From: Myroides sp. JBRI-B21084
Lineage (GTDB): Bacteria; Bacteroidota; Bacteroidia; Flavobacteriales; Flavobacteriaceae
Direction of reading: 5' to 3'
DNA: 64,000 nucleotides
Assembly (NCBI RefSeq): GCF_030545015.1
Contig: NZ_CP120653.1
Coordinates: 2,294,001-2,358,000 of the forward strand
Part shown: one piece after another, positions 34,744-43,733 of the stretch
Numbering within the stretch: position 1 is the first letter of the stretch
How the letters are laid out: the number at the start of each line of letters is the position of its first letter
Translations under genes and position numbers: made by a program
Notes under the pieces: model-generated
The model's database searches: none
The model's input: the letters and a program-made list of their open reading frames with translations, nothing else
What the model was told of the DNA's origin: nothing

Positions 34744-36336
34744 ATGAAGAAAATATTTTTAACAGCATTGTTCGCTTCGGTTGTTTTAACCGGATGTTCA
34801 GATGCATATGATATCGACCAAAAGGGAGTTGTGACTCAAGAAAGTCAAGTTTTTAGAACTCCTGAAGATGTTGATAAAGGTTTGCGTTATATCTATTCAC
34901 AATTTCCTGGTGAAACTGAAATAAGTTTCGATTCATTTTTTACTGATGAATTAGGTGTTGGTATTGGTAACGCAGGTCAAGGTATTAACGATGGTAGCTA
35001 TACGTTTATATTACAAGCTGGTAACGATGACGCTGAAGCACTTTGGGGTAGTTACTATGGTGTAGTTAACCGTGTAAATAGAATTATTAGCCGTATCGAT
35101 GAAATGATTTCTCAAACATCTGATGCTGCTACAATTACTACTTTAAAGCAACATAAAGCACACGCTTTAGCTTTAAGAGCATACTCACATTATAAATTGT
35201 TTGCTTATTTTACGCCAGATTATACAAATCCAAGTGGTTTATCGGTAATTAAGTTTGACTTTTTACAAACTGACAATTACAAACGTTATGAGAAACGTTC
35301 AACAGTTGCTGAAATTGTTGCTTTCATTGAAAGTGATATTCAAACTGCTAAATCGTTAGGTGGTATGGTAAGTACAGTAGGTTCAGGTACTGGTTACGCT
35401 TCTAATGAAATGTTAGATGCTATATTGGTAAAAATGTACTCAATGTTACAAACACCAGCTGCATATGCTAAGTTAGAAACTGCTTTTAATGAAATTGCTT
35501 TAAATAAATCAGTAGCTACTTTTGATACATATTTATCTATGTTTGGAGAAAGTGCTAGTACTGCAGATTTTTCTGAAGGAATTTTTAAATTGAATAGAGT
35601 ATCAACTGATGGTGGTGTTCAATCTGGAGTTGCAGCTGCTTGGTACCCAACTGAAGTAGGTGAAGCTCCGTATATGGAAATTGGTCGTTCATTATATAAT
35701 GAATTAGATAAATTAGAGCCTTTAAAACAAGGTACTGCATTTAGTAATGATCGTGCAGATGTACGCTATGTTGTAAATGTATTTAATACTTCAATGGTAG
35801 CTACTAATTATGCGTCATTATCTCAAGATCAATACCGTGAAAACGATGTTTTATTAATTGGTAAATATACAGGTATTACAAATCGTAAATTAATGAACAG
35901 CCTTTGGATGTTCCGTTTTACTGATATGTTATTGTCATTAGCTGAAAAACGTGCTGCGGAAGGTGCTTTAACAGGTACGGTAGCAATGGGCGATTATTCA
36001 AATGTTGAGTCTATTATTTATAACATACGTGTTAATAGAAACTTCAATAATGACGGTAATCCGGTATCTATGCCAACAAACTTCTCTACTCAACAAGCTG
36101 CTTTTGCTCGTATTTTAGAAGAACGTAGAGTTGAGTTTGCTTTTGAAGGCTACCGTTACTTAGATATGAAACGTATTGGTGTTCGTGCTGGTTCTGCTGG
36201 TTTTGTGCGTGATGCACAAGATTGTGCTGCTACAAATGCTTGTTCATTAGCGCCTAATAGCCATAAGTTAACGATGCCAATTCCAAGATCGGAAATGGTT
36301 TCAAATCCAAACATGGTTCAAAATCCTAATTATTAA
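34744..36336 (+). CDS. SusD/RagB-family surface lipoprotein
   Basis: The lid that binds the substrate on top of the SusC channel. Lipoprotein signal with acylated Cys18 (LTGCSDAYD); the acidic residues right after the Cys fit the surface-export signal of Bacteroidota lipoproteins. The rest is the all-helical SusD fold with tetratricopeptide-type helices (KAHALALRAYSHYKLFAYF) and the C-terminal RagB segment (ILEERRVEFAFEGYRYLDMKR). 530 residues, complete. Directly follows susC. Confidence 0.95.
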   Translation: MKKIFLTALFASVVLTGCSDAYDIDQKGVVTQESQVFRTPEDVDKGLRYIYSQFPGETEISFDSFFTDELGVGIGNAGQGINDGSYTFILQAGNDDAEALWGSYYGVVNRVNRIISRIDEMISQTSDAATITTLKQHKAHALALRAYSHYKLFAYFTPDYTNPSGLSVIKFDFLQTDNYKRYEKRSTVAEIVAFIESDIQTAKSLGGMVSTVGSGTGYASNEMLDAILVKMYSMLQTPAAYAKLETAFNEIALNKSVATFDTYLSMFGESASTADFSEGIFKLNRVSTDGGVQSGVAAAWYPTEVGEAPYMEIGRSLYNELDKLEPLKQGTAFSNDRADVRYVVNVFNTSMVATNYASLSQDQYRENDVLLIGKYTGITNRKLMNSLWMFRFTDMLLSLAEKRAAEGALTGTVAMGDYSNVESIIYNIRVNRNFNNDGNPVSMPTNFSTQQAAFARILEERRVEFAFEGYRYLDMKRIGVRAGSAGFVRDAQDCAATNACSLAPNSHKLTMPIPRSEMVSNPNMVQNPNY

Positions 36337-36360
36337 TTTTTAAATTAGTATTTTAAATAT

Positions 36361-36388
36361 AAAAAGAGATGCAATTGCATCTCTTTTT
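36361..36388 (+). terminator. 28-base perfect palindrome terminator after susD
   Basis: AAAAAGAGATGCAA and TTGCATCTCTTTTT meet with no loop, followed by more T. An intrinsic terminator in effect; the absence of a loop base means the top of the hairpin must open. Confidence 0.85.
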
Positions 36389-36416
36389 TTTGTTATATAT
36401 CTTACTAAAAAAAATG

Positions 36417-36424
36417 TACTTTTG
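36417..36424 (+). promoter_or_regulatory. -7 promoter box for the porin gene
   Basis: TACTTTTG, a TAnnTTTG match, 16 bases before the chosen start at 36440; TTTG at 36389-36392 is 24 bases away. Confidence 0.5.
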
Positions 36425-36439
36425 TGTAAAATTTGCAAT

Positions 36440-38464
36440 ATGCGTTTTCTTTTACCTTTTATTATTATTTTTTCTATTTCTTGTAATGCACAGGTTCGAA
36501 AAATTGATAAAAAAACTAAATCAAACAGTACATTATTAAATAAAAATAATGCTATTAATTCTGTAGATCGTTTTTCATCGGTTAATTCTTTTAATAGTGA
36601 TTCTTTAAAAATTAAGCGACTGATTACCAAAACAGGTGATACCGTTGCACCAATTTCTCAGTATAAAATATTTAATGAAATTAAAGGTACACGTTCAATA
36701 GATACCACATTAACCATTCAAAAGCAATATGCATTTAATTATTTGCGTAAGGATTTGTTTGGCTTGGTACAGTATAGTAATGATGGACAAACATTTCAGG
36801 CTTTAAAGCCTAATTTTATTAAAGTAAATAGCATAATAAACGCTGGTTTCAATGCGCGTAGATTTTCCTATTTAAACGCATCGGATATCGATTATTATAG
36901 CGTTCCAACACCAACGTCTGAATTGCTATATAGAAGTGTAACTGGCAAAGGTCAAAATCTAGATGCGTTAATTGCCATGAATATTTCTGAACAGTTTAAT
37001 GTTTTTTTAGGTTATCGTGGCTTGCGTTCACAGGGGAAATACGTTAATCAATTAACATCAAACGGGAATTTTCGAATTGGTTCAAGTTATTTTACGAAGA
37101 ACAAACGTTATCAATTTAAGAATCATATAACGTTTCAAGATATTTATAACGAAGAAAATGGAGGGATTGTACAGACAAATCAATTTGAATCTTCTGATGA
37201 TCCTTTTAATAAGCGTGAGTTTATTCGTGTACAATTTGAAGATGGTAAAACCATTTTTAAAGGATTAAGAACTTTTTTTGATCATAGCTTTCAATTGAAT
37301 AAGTCGCAAACAAATAAAGCGTTGATTAGACATCAGTTTACGTATGAATATATAACAAATACTTTTCAGCAAGCAAATTCAAATCCATATAATAGTAACA
37401 ATCCGTATTTTGGAGCTGCTTTTTCTACAAGTATTTATGATAAGGTACGCCATACCCGTTTAGAAAATAATTTTGATTTAGCTTTTGATTCAAAAAGTAT
37501 CGGTTTATTCGCTGTGAGTGCTTCGGTTTATAATTTAAAGCATCAATACCAATCAATCGTTTTTGATACAAATGGAAATAAAATACCCAATCAATTAACA
37601 AATGATATTTTAACTTTTGGTGGTTCGTATGTGTTAAATACTTCAAAATTCATTGCAGACGCATCTTTTAAACAGTCTATTATTGGTAAATCGTTAACTC
37701 AATTTAAAGTAAATACGGCTTTTAATATTGATGAAAAATATAGTGTTGAGGCCAATTATCATTTAGATAGCAAAATACCCGATTATACCTACCAATTTTT
37801 TCAAAGTGGCTATATAGGTTTAAATTGGTTAAACAATTTTAACAACGAAAAAACAAACACTATAAATGCTAAAATTAATACTCCATTTATTAATTTAGAG
37901 GCAACCTACCAATTGTTTACCGATAAGTTGTTTTTTAGTAACAATGCAACCCAGTTAGATGCTAATGGACGTTTTCAGCAATTGTTAGTAACACCTAAAC
38001 AATACAATAAAACAATTAGTTATTTTATGATAAAAGGTGAAAAGGAATTTACTTATAAAAACTGGGGGTTGCAAAATACATTAATGTTACAACAAGTTGC
38101 ACAAAACGATGCTGTTTTAAACGTACCACAGCTTGTTACAAGAAATACGTTGTATTATCAAAATTTTGCTTTTAAAAAGGCATTGTTTTTTCAAACCGGT
38201 GTTACCTTAAATTATTATTCTAAGTATTTTGCAAATGAATACCACCCGGTTTTAGGCGATTTTATTGTGCAAAATCAAGTTAAAGTAGGTAACTTTCCAG
38301 TGTTTGATTTTTTCTTAAACGCAAAAATTAAGACAGCTCAAATTTATATTAATATCGATCATTTCAATTCAATGTTAACAGGATATAATTTTTATAATGC
38401 GCCTACTTATCCGTACCGCGATTTAACTTTTAGATTAGGTATGAAATGGAATTTCTTTAATTAA
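36440..38464 (+). CDS. putative outer-membrane porin (Porin_10 family)
   Basis: Start set at the ATG at 36440 so that the signal peptide MRFLLPFIIIFSISCNAQ is not preceded by extra residues. After a basic, Asn/Lys-rich spacer, the rest has alternating hydrophobic and polar strands with aromatic girdles, typical of an outer-membrane beta-barrel, and ends in a short strand (FRLGMKWNFFN). It matches the Bacteroidota putative porin family (Porin_10, PF14121) as far as I can judge from the pattern. 674 residues. Substrate unknown. Confidence 0.8.
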   Translation: MRFLLPFIIIFSISCNAQVRKIDKKTKSNSTLLNKNNAINSVDRFSSVNSFNSDSLKIKRLITKTGDTVAPISQYKIFNEIKGTRSIDTTLTIQKQYAFNYLRKDLFGLVQYSNDGQTFQALKPNFIKVNSIINAGFNARRFSYLNASDIDYYSVPTPTSELLYRSVTGKGQNLDALIAMNISEQFNVFLGYRGLRSQGKYVNQLTSNGNFRIGSSYFTKNKRYQFKNHITFQDIYNEENGGIVQTNQFESSDDPFNKREFIRVQFEDGKTIFKGLRTFFDHSFQLNKSQTNKALIRHQFTYEYITNTFQQANSNPYNSNNPYFGAAFSTSIYDKVRHTRLENNFDLAFDSKSIGLFAVSASVYNLKHQYQSIVFDTNGNKIPNQLTNDILTFGGSYVLNTSKFIADASFKQSIIGKSLTQFKVNTAFNIDEKYSVEANYHLDSKIPDYTYQFFQSGYIGLNWLNNFNNEKTNTINAKINTPFINLEATYQLFTDKLFFSNNATQLDANGRFQQLLVTPKQYNKTISYFMIKGEKEFTYKNWGLQNTLMLQQVAQNDAVLNVPQLVTRNTLYYQNFAFKKALFFQTGVTLNYYSKYFANEYHPVLGDFIVQNQVKVGNFPVFDFFLNAKIKTAQIYINIDHFNSMLTGYNFYNAPTYPYRDLTFRLGMKWNFFN

Positions 38465-38486
38465 AAGTTGTAGCAATACAACTTTT

Positions 38487-38515
38487 TTTGGTTTATAAGC
38501 AAAATTGTATCTTTG
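38487..38515 (+). promoter_or_regulatory. promoter for cystathionine beta-synthase gene
   Basis: -33 TTTG (38487-38490), 17-base spacer, -7 TATCTTTG (38508-38515), 15 bases before the ATG. Confidence 0.65.
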
Positions 38516-38530
38516 CACAAATTAAAAAGC

Positions 38531-39892
38531 ATGAACTACGCTAAAAATATATTAGAAACCATTGGAAACACACCTTTGGTACAATTAAATAACATTGTAA
38601 AAGATTTACCTTGTAAAGTGTATGCAAAGGTAGAATATTTTAATCCTGGTCATTCGTGTAAAGACCGTATGGCTTTGCAAATGGTTGAAGATGCCGAAGC
38701 AGATGGACGTTTAAAACCAGGCGGTACTATTATCGAAGGAACATCGGGTAACACAGGTATGGGCTTGGCTTTAGCAGCAATTGTAAAAGGTTACAAACTA
38801 ATTTGTGTGATTACCGATAAGCAATCTAAGGAAAAAATGGATATTTTACGTGCGGTTGGTGCTAAAGTAGTTGTTTGCCCTACCGATGTAGAACCAACTG
38901 ATCCACGTTCATACTATTCAGTATCAAAACGATTGGCCGAAGAAACACCTAATTCATGGTATGTAAACCAATACGATAATCCAAGTAATACAAAAGCAAA
39001 CTACACACAAACGGGCCCTGAAATTTGGGATCAAACAAATGGTAAAATTACCCATTTTATTGTTGGTGTAGGTACAGGTGGAACTATTTCGGGAGTAGGT
39101 AAATTTTTAAAAGAGCAAAATCCAAATGTTAAAATTTGGGGAGTTGATACTTATGGATCTGTTTTTAAAAAATACCATGAAACGGGAATTTTTGATGAGA
39201 ATGAGATTTATTCTTATGTAACCGAAGGTATTGGAGAAGATATTTTACCTAAAAATGTCGATTTTTCTGTTATAGACCATTTTACTAAAGTAACCGATAA
39301 AGATGCTGCAGTTTTTTGTAGAAAACTTGCTTTAGAAGAAGGTATTTTTGTAGGTATGTCATCTGGCTCTGCAATAAAAGGTTTGTTGCAAATGAAAGAA
39401 CAATTAAAACCAGACGATGTGGTTGTGGTTCTTTTTCACGATTCAGGCTCGCGTTATATTGCTAAGATTTTTAACGATGATTGGATGCGTGAACGTGGTT
39501 ATTTAGATGAAGAAATAAAGACAGGTTTTGATTTAATTCAAAATCATGTCAACAAACCTTTGGTTGTAGTGCGTACCGAAGAATTGGTGAGCCATGCTGT
39601 AGATAGAATGCGCACGTTTAAAATATCGCAAATTCCAGTGATTGACGCAACTGGTTTTGTAGGTTCTGTAAACGATACCGATTTGTTACAAGCGTATTTG
39701 CAAAACAGCGAAGTTGCAGATATGCCTATAAAAAAGGTGATGGGCAAGCCGTATCCGGTAGTTTCACAAAATACAAATGTGCATGAAATTGCTAAACTTA
39801 TAACAAAAGAAAATAATGCAGTATTAGTAGCATTAGAAAACGGTAAACACCATATTATTACTAAATACGATATTATCGATTCCATAAAATAA
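38531..39892 (+). CDS. cystathionine beta-synthase-type PLP enzyme with CBS domains
   Basis: Pyridoxal-phosphate beta-replacement enzyme joining serine with homocysteine, or making cysteine from O-acetylserine. The PLP lysine is K44 (PGHSCKDRMAL), with the phosphate-binding loop EGTSGNTGMGLA and GVGTGGTISGVG. The C-terminal part (about 335-450) contains a pair of CBS domains, usually an adenosyl-ligand sensor. The start at 38531 (MNYAKNILETIGNTPL) was preferred over an ATG 18 bases upstream because it fits the family and lies 15 bases after the promoter. Cystathionine versus cysteine synthesis cannot be separated from sequence. 453 residues. Confidence 0.9.
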   Translation: MNYAKNILETIGNTPLVQLNNIVKDLPCKVYAKVEYFNPGHSCKDRMALQMVEDAEADGRLKPGGTIIEGTSGNTGMGLALAAIVKGYKLICVITDKQSKEKMDILRAVGAKVVVCPTDVEPTDPRSYYSVSKRLAEETPNSWYVNQYDNPSNTKANYTQTGPEIWDQTNGKITHFIVGVGTGGTISGVGKFLKEQNPNVKIWGVDTYGSVFKKYHETGIFDENEIYSYVTEGIGEDILPKNVDFSVIDHFTKVTDKDAAVFCRKLALEEGIFVGMSSGSAIKGLLQMKEQLKPDDVVVVLFHDSGSRYIAKIFNDDWMRERGYLDEEIKTGFDLIQNHVNKPLVVVRTEELVSHAVDRMRTFKISQIPVIDATGFVGSVNDTDLLQAYLQNSEVADMPIKKVMGKPYPVVSQNTNVHEIAKLITKENNAVLVALENGKHHIITKYDIIDSIK

Positions 39893-39906
39893 CTGTAAAA
39901 AACAGT

Positions 39907-39945
39907 AAAAAAAAGGCAACGTTTCATTACGTTGCCTTTTTTTTT
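39907..39945 (+). terminator. terminator after cystathionine beta-synthase
   Basis: GGCAACGT and ACGTTGCC around TTCATT, with A and T runs. Strong. Confidence 0.9.
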
Positions 39946-40017
39946 AAACATACTTTTAAGTGTTGATTATTAGGAATTTCAAAATAAATAAACTACATTT
40001 ATACAAAGCTTTTTAGT

Positions 40018-41283
40018 ATGAAAGAAGATTTTTTACATTATGTGTGGAGATTTAAAAAGCTTAATAATACTTCACTAAAAACAGTACAAAATAATAGCGT
40101 TGTAATTAAAAATTTTGGGTTGTATTTGGGTACAGAAGGCCCCGATTTTTTTAATGCACAGGTTTTTATCGATGGGCAATTATGGGCAGGAACAATAGAA
40201 ATGCACATAAATGCTTCGGATTGGTATGCACATCACCATGAAGTTGACCCAGCTTACCAAAATGTAATTCTACACGTTGTTTGGAATAATGATATAGCTG
40301 TTGTGAATAAAAACGGTGCCGAAATACCAACTTTGGTTTTAAAAGATTATGTAAATAGTGATGTTTTTAAAGCATATCATCAGTTTAATTCAAACCCACG
40401 ATATTTGTTTTGCGAAGATTACATTCATCATTTCAGCTTGTTTGAATGGTTGCTATGGAAAGAGAAATTAATGATTGAACGCTTAGAGCAATTTTCTAAT
40501 CGTATTGTATCAGAACTAAAGTTAACAAATAACAATTGGGAAGAAGCTTTTTACCGTTTGTTATTACGCAATTTTGGTTTAAATATTAATAACGATGCTT
40601 TTTACCAAATTGCTTGTTTTTTGCCCTTAAAAATTATTCGAAAAGAACAATCGAATGCATTGCATGTAGAAGCTTTGTTATTAGGAACAGCCAATTTGTT
40701 AAATGCAGATGTAGCCGATTTTTATTTACAAACCCTACAAAAAACATATAATTATTTAAAACAAAAATACAATTTAAAGAATGCTGTTCTTACGCCTACT
40801 TTCTTTAAACTTCGGCCCGATAATTTTCCAACCATTCGTTTGGTACAATTTGCTGCGTTTTTGTCGCAACAACCTTTCATGTTTGATTTAATTCGCAATC
40901 CTGAAACCATTTGTATAAACAATCATTTATTAGGTGCAAAAACATCGCAATATTGGCAAACGCATTATGTTTTTGGAAAAACGCATGTAAATCGAACCAA
41001 GAAAGTATCAGAATCATTTTATAATTTATTGTTGATAAATACAATTTTGCCTTTTCAATACGTGTACCATCAACAAATGGGTACCGATGTTTTAGAAGAA
41101 GTTTTGCAACATTATCATTCAATCGTAGCCGAAAAAAACAGTACTACAACATTGTTTAATAAGCTAAAAGTACCAGTAAAAACGTCGTTAGATAGCCAAT
41201 CACTTTTGTTTTTAAAGAAGAATTATTGCGATAACCGTCGTTGTTTAAACTGCGAAGTTGGTATTAAATTAATGAATCGTTAA
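40018..41283 (+). CDS. DUF2851 family protein (uncharacterised)
   Basis: 421 residues. The N-terminus has the DUF2851 core: EGPDFFNAQVFIDGQLWAGT (40-59) followed by IEMHINASDWYAHHH, with D43, E61 and H63 as candidate active residues. A cysteine at 132 (FCEDY) and a C-x4-C-x2-C cluster at the very end (C404, C409, C412) give a 1+3 pattern like that of iron-sulfur nucleases, but the order differs and this is only a suggestion. A DUF2851 function has not been described as far as I know. The helix-hairpin-helix gene starts immediately after the stop. Confidence 0.85.
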   Translation: MKEDFLHYVWRFKKLNNTSLKTVQNNSVVIKNFGLYLGTEGPDFFNAQVFIDGQLWAGTIEMHINASDWYAHHHEVDPAYQNVILHVVWNNDIAVVNKNGAEIPTLVLKDYVNSDVFKAYHQFNSNPRYLFCEDYIHHFSLFEWLLWKEKLMIERLEQFSNRIVSELKLTNNNWEEAFYRLLLRNFGLNINNDAFYQIACFLPLKIIRKEQSNALHVEALLLGTANLLNADVADFYLQTLQKTYNYLKQKYNLKNAVLTPTFFKLRPDNFPTIRLVQFAAFLSQQPFMFDLIRNPETICINNHLLGAKTSQYWQTHYVFGKTHVNRTKKVSESFYNLLLINTILPFQYVYHQQMGTDVLEEVLQHYHSIVAEKNSTTTLFNKLKVPVKTSLDSQSLLFLKKNYCDNRRCLNCEVGIKLMNR

Positions 41284-42129
41284 ATGAAGAATATAGTTCC
41301 GTTTTTAAATAGAAAACAACAACTTACCCTTTTGGTTTTTGCATTGCTTACTGTTGCTGTGCAACTACTTTTAAGTTTTGTTAAAAAAGCAGAAATTAAC
41401 AAGCAAACAGTAAATTATTATATAAATACAACTACACAAAAAACAATTGATAGTTTAAAATTAATTGCTTTAAAAAAATACGAATTACAACCATTTAATC
41501 CAAATTTCATAAACGATTACAAAGGATTTAAATTAGGAATGAATACCACACAAATAGATAAATTAATAGCTTTTAGGGCAACAGGTAAATATGTGAATTC
41601 GGCCAACGAATTTCAGCAAGTTACCGGTGTTTCAAATGAATTACTTGCTAAAATTTCGCCGTATTTTAAATTTCCGGAGTGGACACAGAATAAGACAACA
41701 ATTAGTAAAGAAATTCAACCTGTTGCAGTACAAAAAATAAACTTAAACCAAGCTAATTATGAGCAATTAGTTGCTTTAAAAGGAATTGGTGCTTATTATG
41801 CCAATTTATTAATTGCTGAACGCGACAAGTTAAATGGTTTTGTACATATCAATCAGCTAAATTATATAAAAGGTTTGCGACCAGAAACGGTTTCGCTTTT
41901 AAAGCAACAAACTTTTGTAAAAGCTACAAAAAGTATATCAAAAATAAATGTAAATACCGCAAGTAAAGAACAATTGGCAACAATTCCGTATATGACTACG
42001 TATTTGGCTCGTGAAATTGTAGTTTTACGAAGTAAGCAAAACGAACCTTTAAAATTAGAAGATTTAGAAAAAATTAATAATTTTCCGCTTGACAAATTAC
42101 AGATAATTAGGCTATATTTGGCTTTTTAG
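41284..42129 (+). CDS. helix-hairpin-helix (ComEA-like) membrane-anchored protein
   Basis: Starts directly after the DUF2851 stop with no gap, so the two are coupled. One N-terminal membrane helix (about 12-31) anchors it, and three helix-hairpin-helix units follow: around 78-130, 151-200 (KINLNQANYEQLVALKGIG) and 222-281 (KINVNTASKEQLATI). Such units bind DNA non-specifically. ComEA proteins bind incoming DNA in natural competence, but this one lacks the usual two-domain form and other competence genes are not seen nearby, so a role in DNA uptake is a hypothesis. 281 residues. Confidence 0.85.
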   Translation: MKNIVPFLNRKQQLTLLVFALLTVAVQLLLSFVKKAEINKQTVNYYINTTTQKTIDSLKLIALKKYELQPFNPNFINDYKGFKLGMNTTQIDKLIAFRATGKYVNSANEFQQVTGVSNELLAKISPYFKFPEWTQNKTTISKEIQPVAVQKINLNQANYEQLVALKGIGAYYANLLIAERDKLNGFVHINQLNYIKGLRPETVSLLKQQTFVKATKSISKINVNTASKEQLATIPYMTTYLAREIVVLRSKQNEPLKLEDLEKINNFPLDKLQIIRLYLAF

Positions 42130-42164
42130 AATAATAAGTAAAAAATAATATAAAAAGGAGTAAA

Positions 42165-43307
42165 ATGAATTTTGAGTATAACGAAACACAAGCAATGATT
42201 GCACAATCGATTAGAGATTTTGCAGAAAAAGAAATCCGCCCTAATATAATGAAATGGGACGAAGAGCAAATCTTTCCTGTAGAATTGTTTAAGAAATTAG
42301 GAGAAATGGGGTATATGGGCGTTTTGGTTCCTGAAGAATTAGGTGGATCGGGCTTGGGTTATCACGAATACATTACCGTTGTTGAAGAAATCTCTAAAGT
42401 AGATTCTTCGATAGGTTTGTCGGTTGCTGCTCACAATTCATTATGTACCAATCATATTTTAACATTTGCAAACGACGAACAAAAGAAAAAATGGATACCA
42501 AAATTAGCAACAGGTGAATGGATTGGTGCTTGGGGTTTAACCGAGCATAATACAGGTTCTGATGCGGGTGGTATGGCAACAACTGCTGTTAAAGATGGTA
42601 ACGATTGGATTATTAATGGTGCCAAAAACTTTATAACGCACGCGATTTCTGGCGATGTTGCTGTTGTTATTGTTCGTACAGGCGAAAAAGGTGATTCTCG
42701 TGGAATGACTGCTTTTGTAATTGAAAAAGGAACACCAGGTTTTTCATCGGGCAAAAAAGAAAATAAATTAGGAATGCGTGCTTCTGAAACGGCAGAGTTA
42801 ATTTTTGATAATTGCCGCGTTTCTGATGCCAACCGTTTAGGCGAAGTAGGCGAAGGATTTATTCAAGCAATGAAAATTTTAGATGGTGGTCGTATCTCAA
42901 TTGGTGCGTTATCATTAGGAATTGCAAAAGGCGCATACGAAGCGGCGTTGAAATATTCAAAAGAACGCGTACAGTTTGGTAAACCTATTTCGCAATTTCA
43001 AGCAGTAGGCTTTAAATTAGCCGATATGGCTACAGAAATTGAAGCTTCAGAATTATTATTACACAAAGCTGCATACTTAAAAAACAACCACAAACCAGTT
43101 ACTACAGCTGGTGCAATGGCAAAAATGTATGCATCAGAAGTGTGTGTAAAAGTTGCAACCGAGGCTATTCAAATTCACGGTGGGTATGGTTATACAAAAG
43201 ATTTCCCGGTAGAGAAATTCTTCCGCGATTCTAAATTATGTACTATTGGTGAAGGAACAACCGAAATTCAAAAATTAGTCATCTCTAGAAATCTTTTGAA
43301 AGAGTAG
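42165..43307 (+). CDS. acyl-CoA dehydrogenase
   Basis: FAD-dependent first step of fatty-acid beta-oxidation. 380 residues with the three acyl-CoA dehydrogenase domains: LGEMGYMGVLVPEELGGSG (N-terminal), WGLTEHNTGSDAGGM and GISNFITH-like IINGAKNFITH for the FAD-binding middle, and the C-terminal catalytic motif GEGTTEIQKLVISRN with the catalytic Glu. A close AAGGAG (42155-42160) sits only 4 bases before the ATG, a weak SD in a genome that mostly lacks them. Substrate chain length is unknown. Confidence 0.93.
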   Translation: MNFEYNETQAMIAQSIRDFAEKEIRPNIMKWDEEQIFPVELFKKLGEMGYMGVLVPEELGGSGLGYHEYITVVEEISKVDSSIGLSVAAHNSLCTNHILTFANDEQKKKWIPKLATGEWIGAWGLTEHNTGSDAGGMATTAVKDGNDWIINGAKNFITHAISGDVAVVIVRTGEKGDSRGMTAFVIEKGTPGFSSGKKENKLGMRASETAELIFDNCRVSDANRLGEVGEGFIQAMKILDGGRISIGALSLGIAKGAYEAALKYSKERVQFGKPISQFQAVGFKLADMATEIEASELLLHKAAYLKNNHKPVTTAGAMAKMYASEVCVKVATEAIQIHGGYGYTKDFPVEKFFRDSKLCTIGEGTTEIQKLVISRNLLKE

Positions 43308-43334
43308 TTTTAGAAGATAGAAAATAGATTAAAG

Positions 43335-43366
43335 AGGAAAGACTGTAATGGTTTTTCCTTTTTTTT
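43335..43366 (+). terminator. terminator after acyl-CoA dehydrogenase
   Basis: GGAAAGAC and GTTTTTCC (one G-U pair) around TGTAATG, then a long T run. Confidence 0.7.
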
Positions 43367-43439
43367 GGATTTTTGTGTGATTGTAATTTATGAATAAAAA
43401 TAATTCAAAATTAATCATTCGTAATTCAAAAATTATTTC

Positions 43440-43447
43440 TACTTTTG
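43440..43447 (+). promoter_or_regulatory. -7 promoter box for rpsU
   Basis: TACTTTTG, a TAnnTTTG match, about 30 bases before the rpsU ATG. Confidence 0.6.
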
Positions 43448-43457
43448 CACCCATAAC

Positions 43458-43468
43458 GAAAGGAGGTG
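43458..43468 (+). promoter_or_regulatory. extended Shine-Dalgarno of rpsU
   Basis: GAAAGGAGGTG is an 11-base match to the complement of the 16S rRNA 3' end (AGAAAGGAGGTGATCC), ending 8 bases before the ATG. No other gene in the window has a comparable site. In Bacteroidota the anti-SD is normally hidden by bS21 on the ribosome, and rpsU mRNA carries such a site for autoregulation (established for F. johnsoniae). Confidence 0.85.
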
Positions 43469-43476
43469 TATAAATT

Positions 43477-43671
43477 ATGTTGATCATTCCAATTAAAGAC
43501 GGAGAAAATATTGATAGAGCGTTAAAACGCTACAAAAGAAAATTTGATAAAACCGGAACGCTTCGTGCCTTAAGATCTCGTAAAAACTTTACGAAACCTT
43601 CAGTATCTAAACGTGCGCAAAATCAAAAAGCTCAATACGTACAACGTTTAAAAGATTCAGTTGAAATTTAA
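43477..43671 (+). CDS. rpsU: 30S ribosomal protein bS21
   Basis: Small basic protein of 64 residues with the bS21 start MLIIPIKDGENIDRALKRYKRK, then RALRSRKNFTKPSVSKRAQNQKAQYVQRL. It completes the platform of the 30S subunit. In Flavobacteriia bS21 helps cover the anti-Shine-Dalgarno, so its own strong SD lets ribosomes lacking bS21 favour its mRNA. A terminator with the Xer recombinase -7 box in its loop follows. Confidence 0.97.
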   Translation: MLIIPIKDGENIDRALKRYKRKFDKTGTLRALRSRKNFTKPSVSKRAQNQKAQYVQRLKDSVEI

Positions 43672-43692
43672 TCGTTGAAACAAATTTTTATA

Positions 43693-43733
43693 AATCGCTA
43701 ATTAAAGGTAACTTTGGTTAGCGATTTTTTTTT
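43693..43733 (+). terminator. terminator after rpsU, overlapping the next start
   Basis: AATCGCTAA (43693-43701) and TTAGCGATT (43718-43726) form the stem; an inner AAAG-GTAA-CTTT stem is inside the loop. A T run follows up to the base before the Xer recombinase ATG. Confidence 0.8.
43709..43716 (+). promoter_or_regulatory. -7 box inside the rpsU terminator loop (for the Xer recombinase)
   Basis: TAACTTTG fits TAnnTTTG and lies inside the terminator, 17 bases before the ATG at 43734. No good -33 element at the expected place. Confidence 0.4.
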
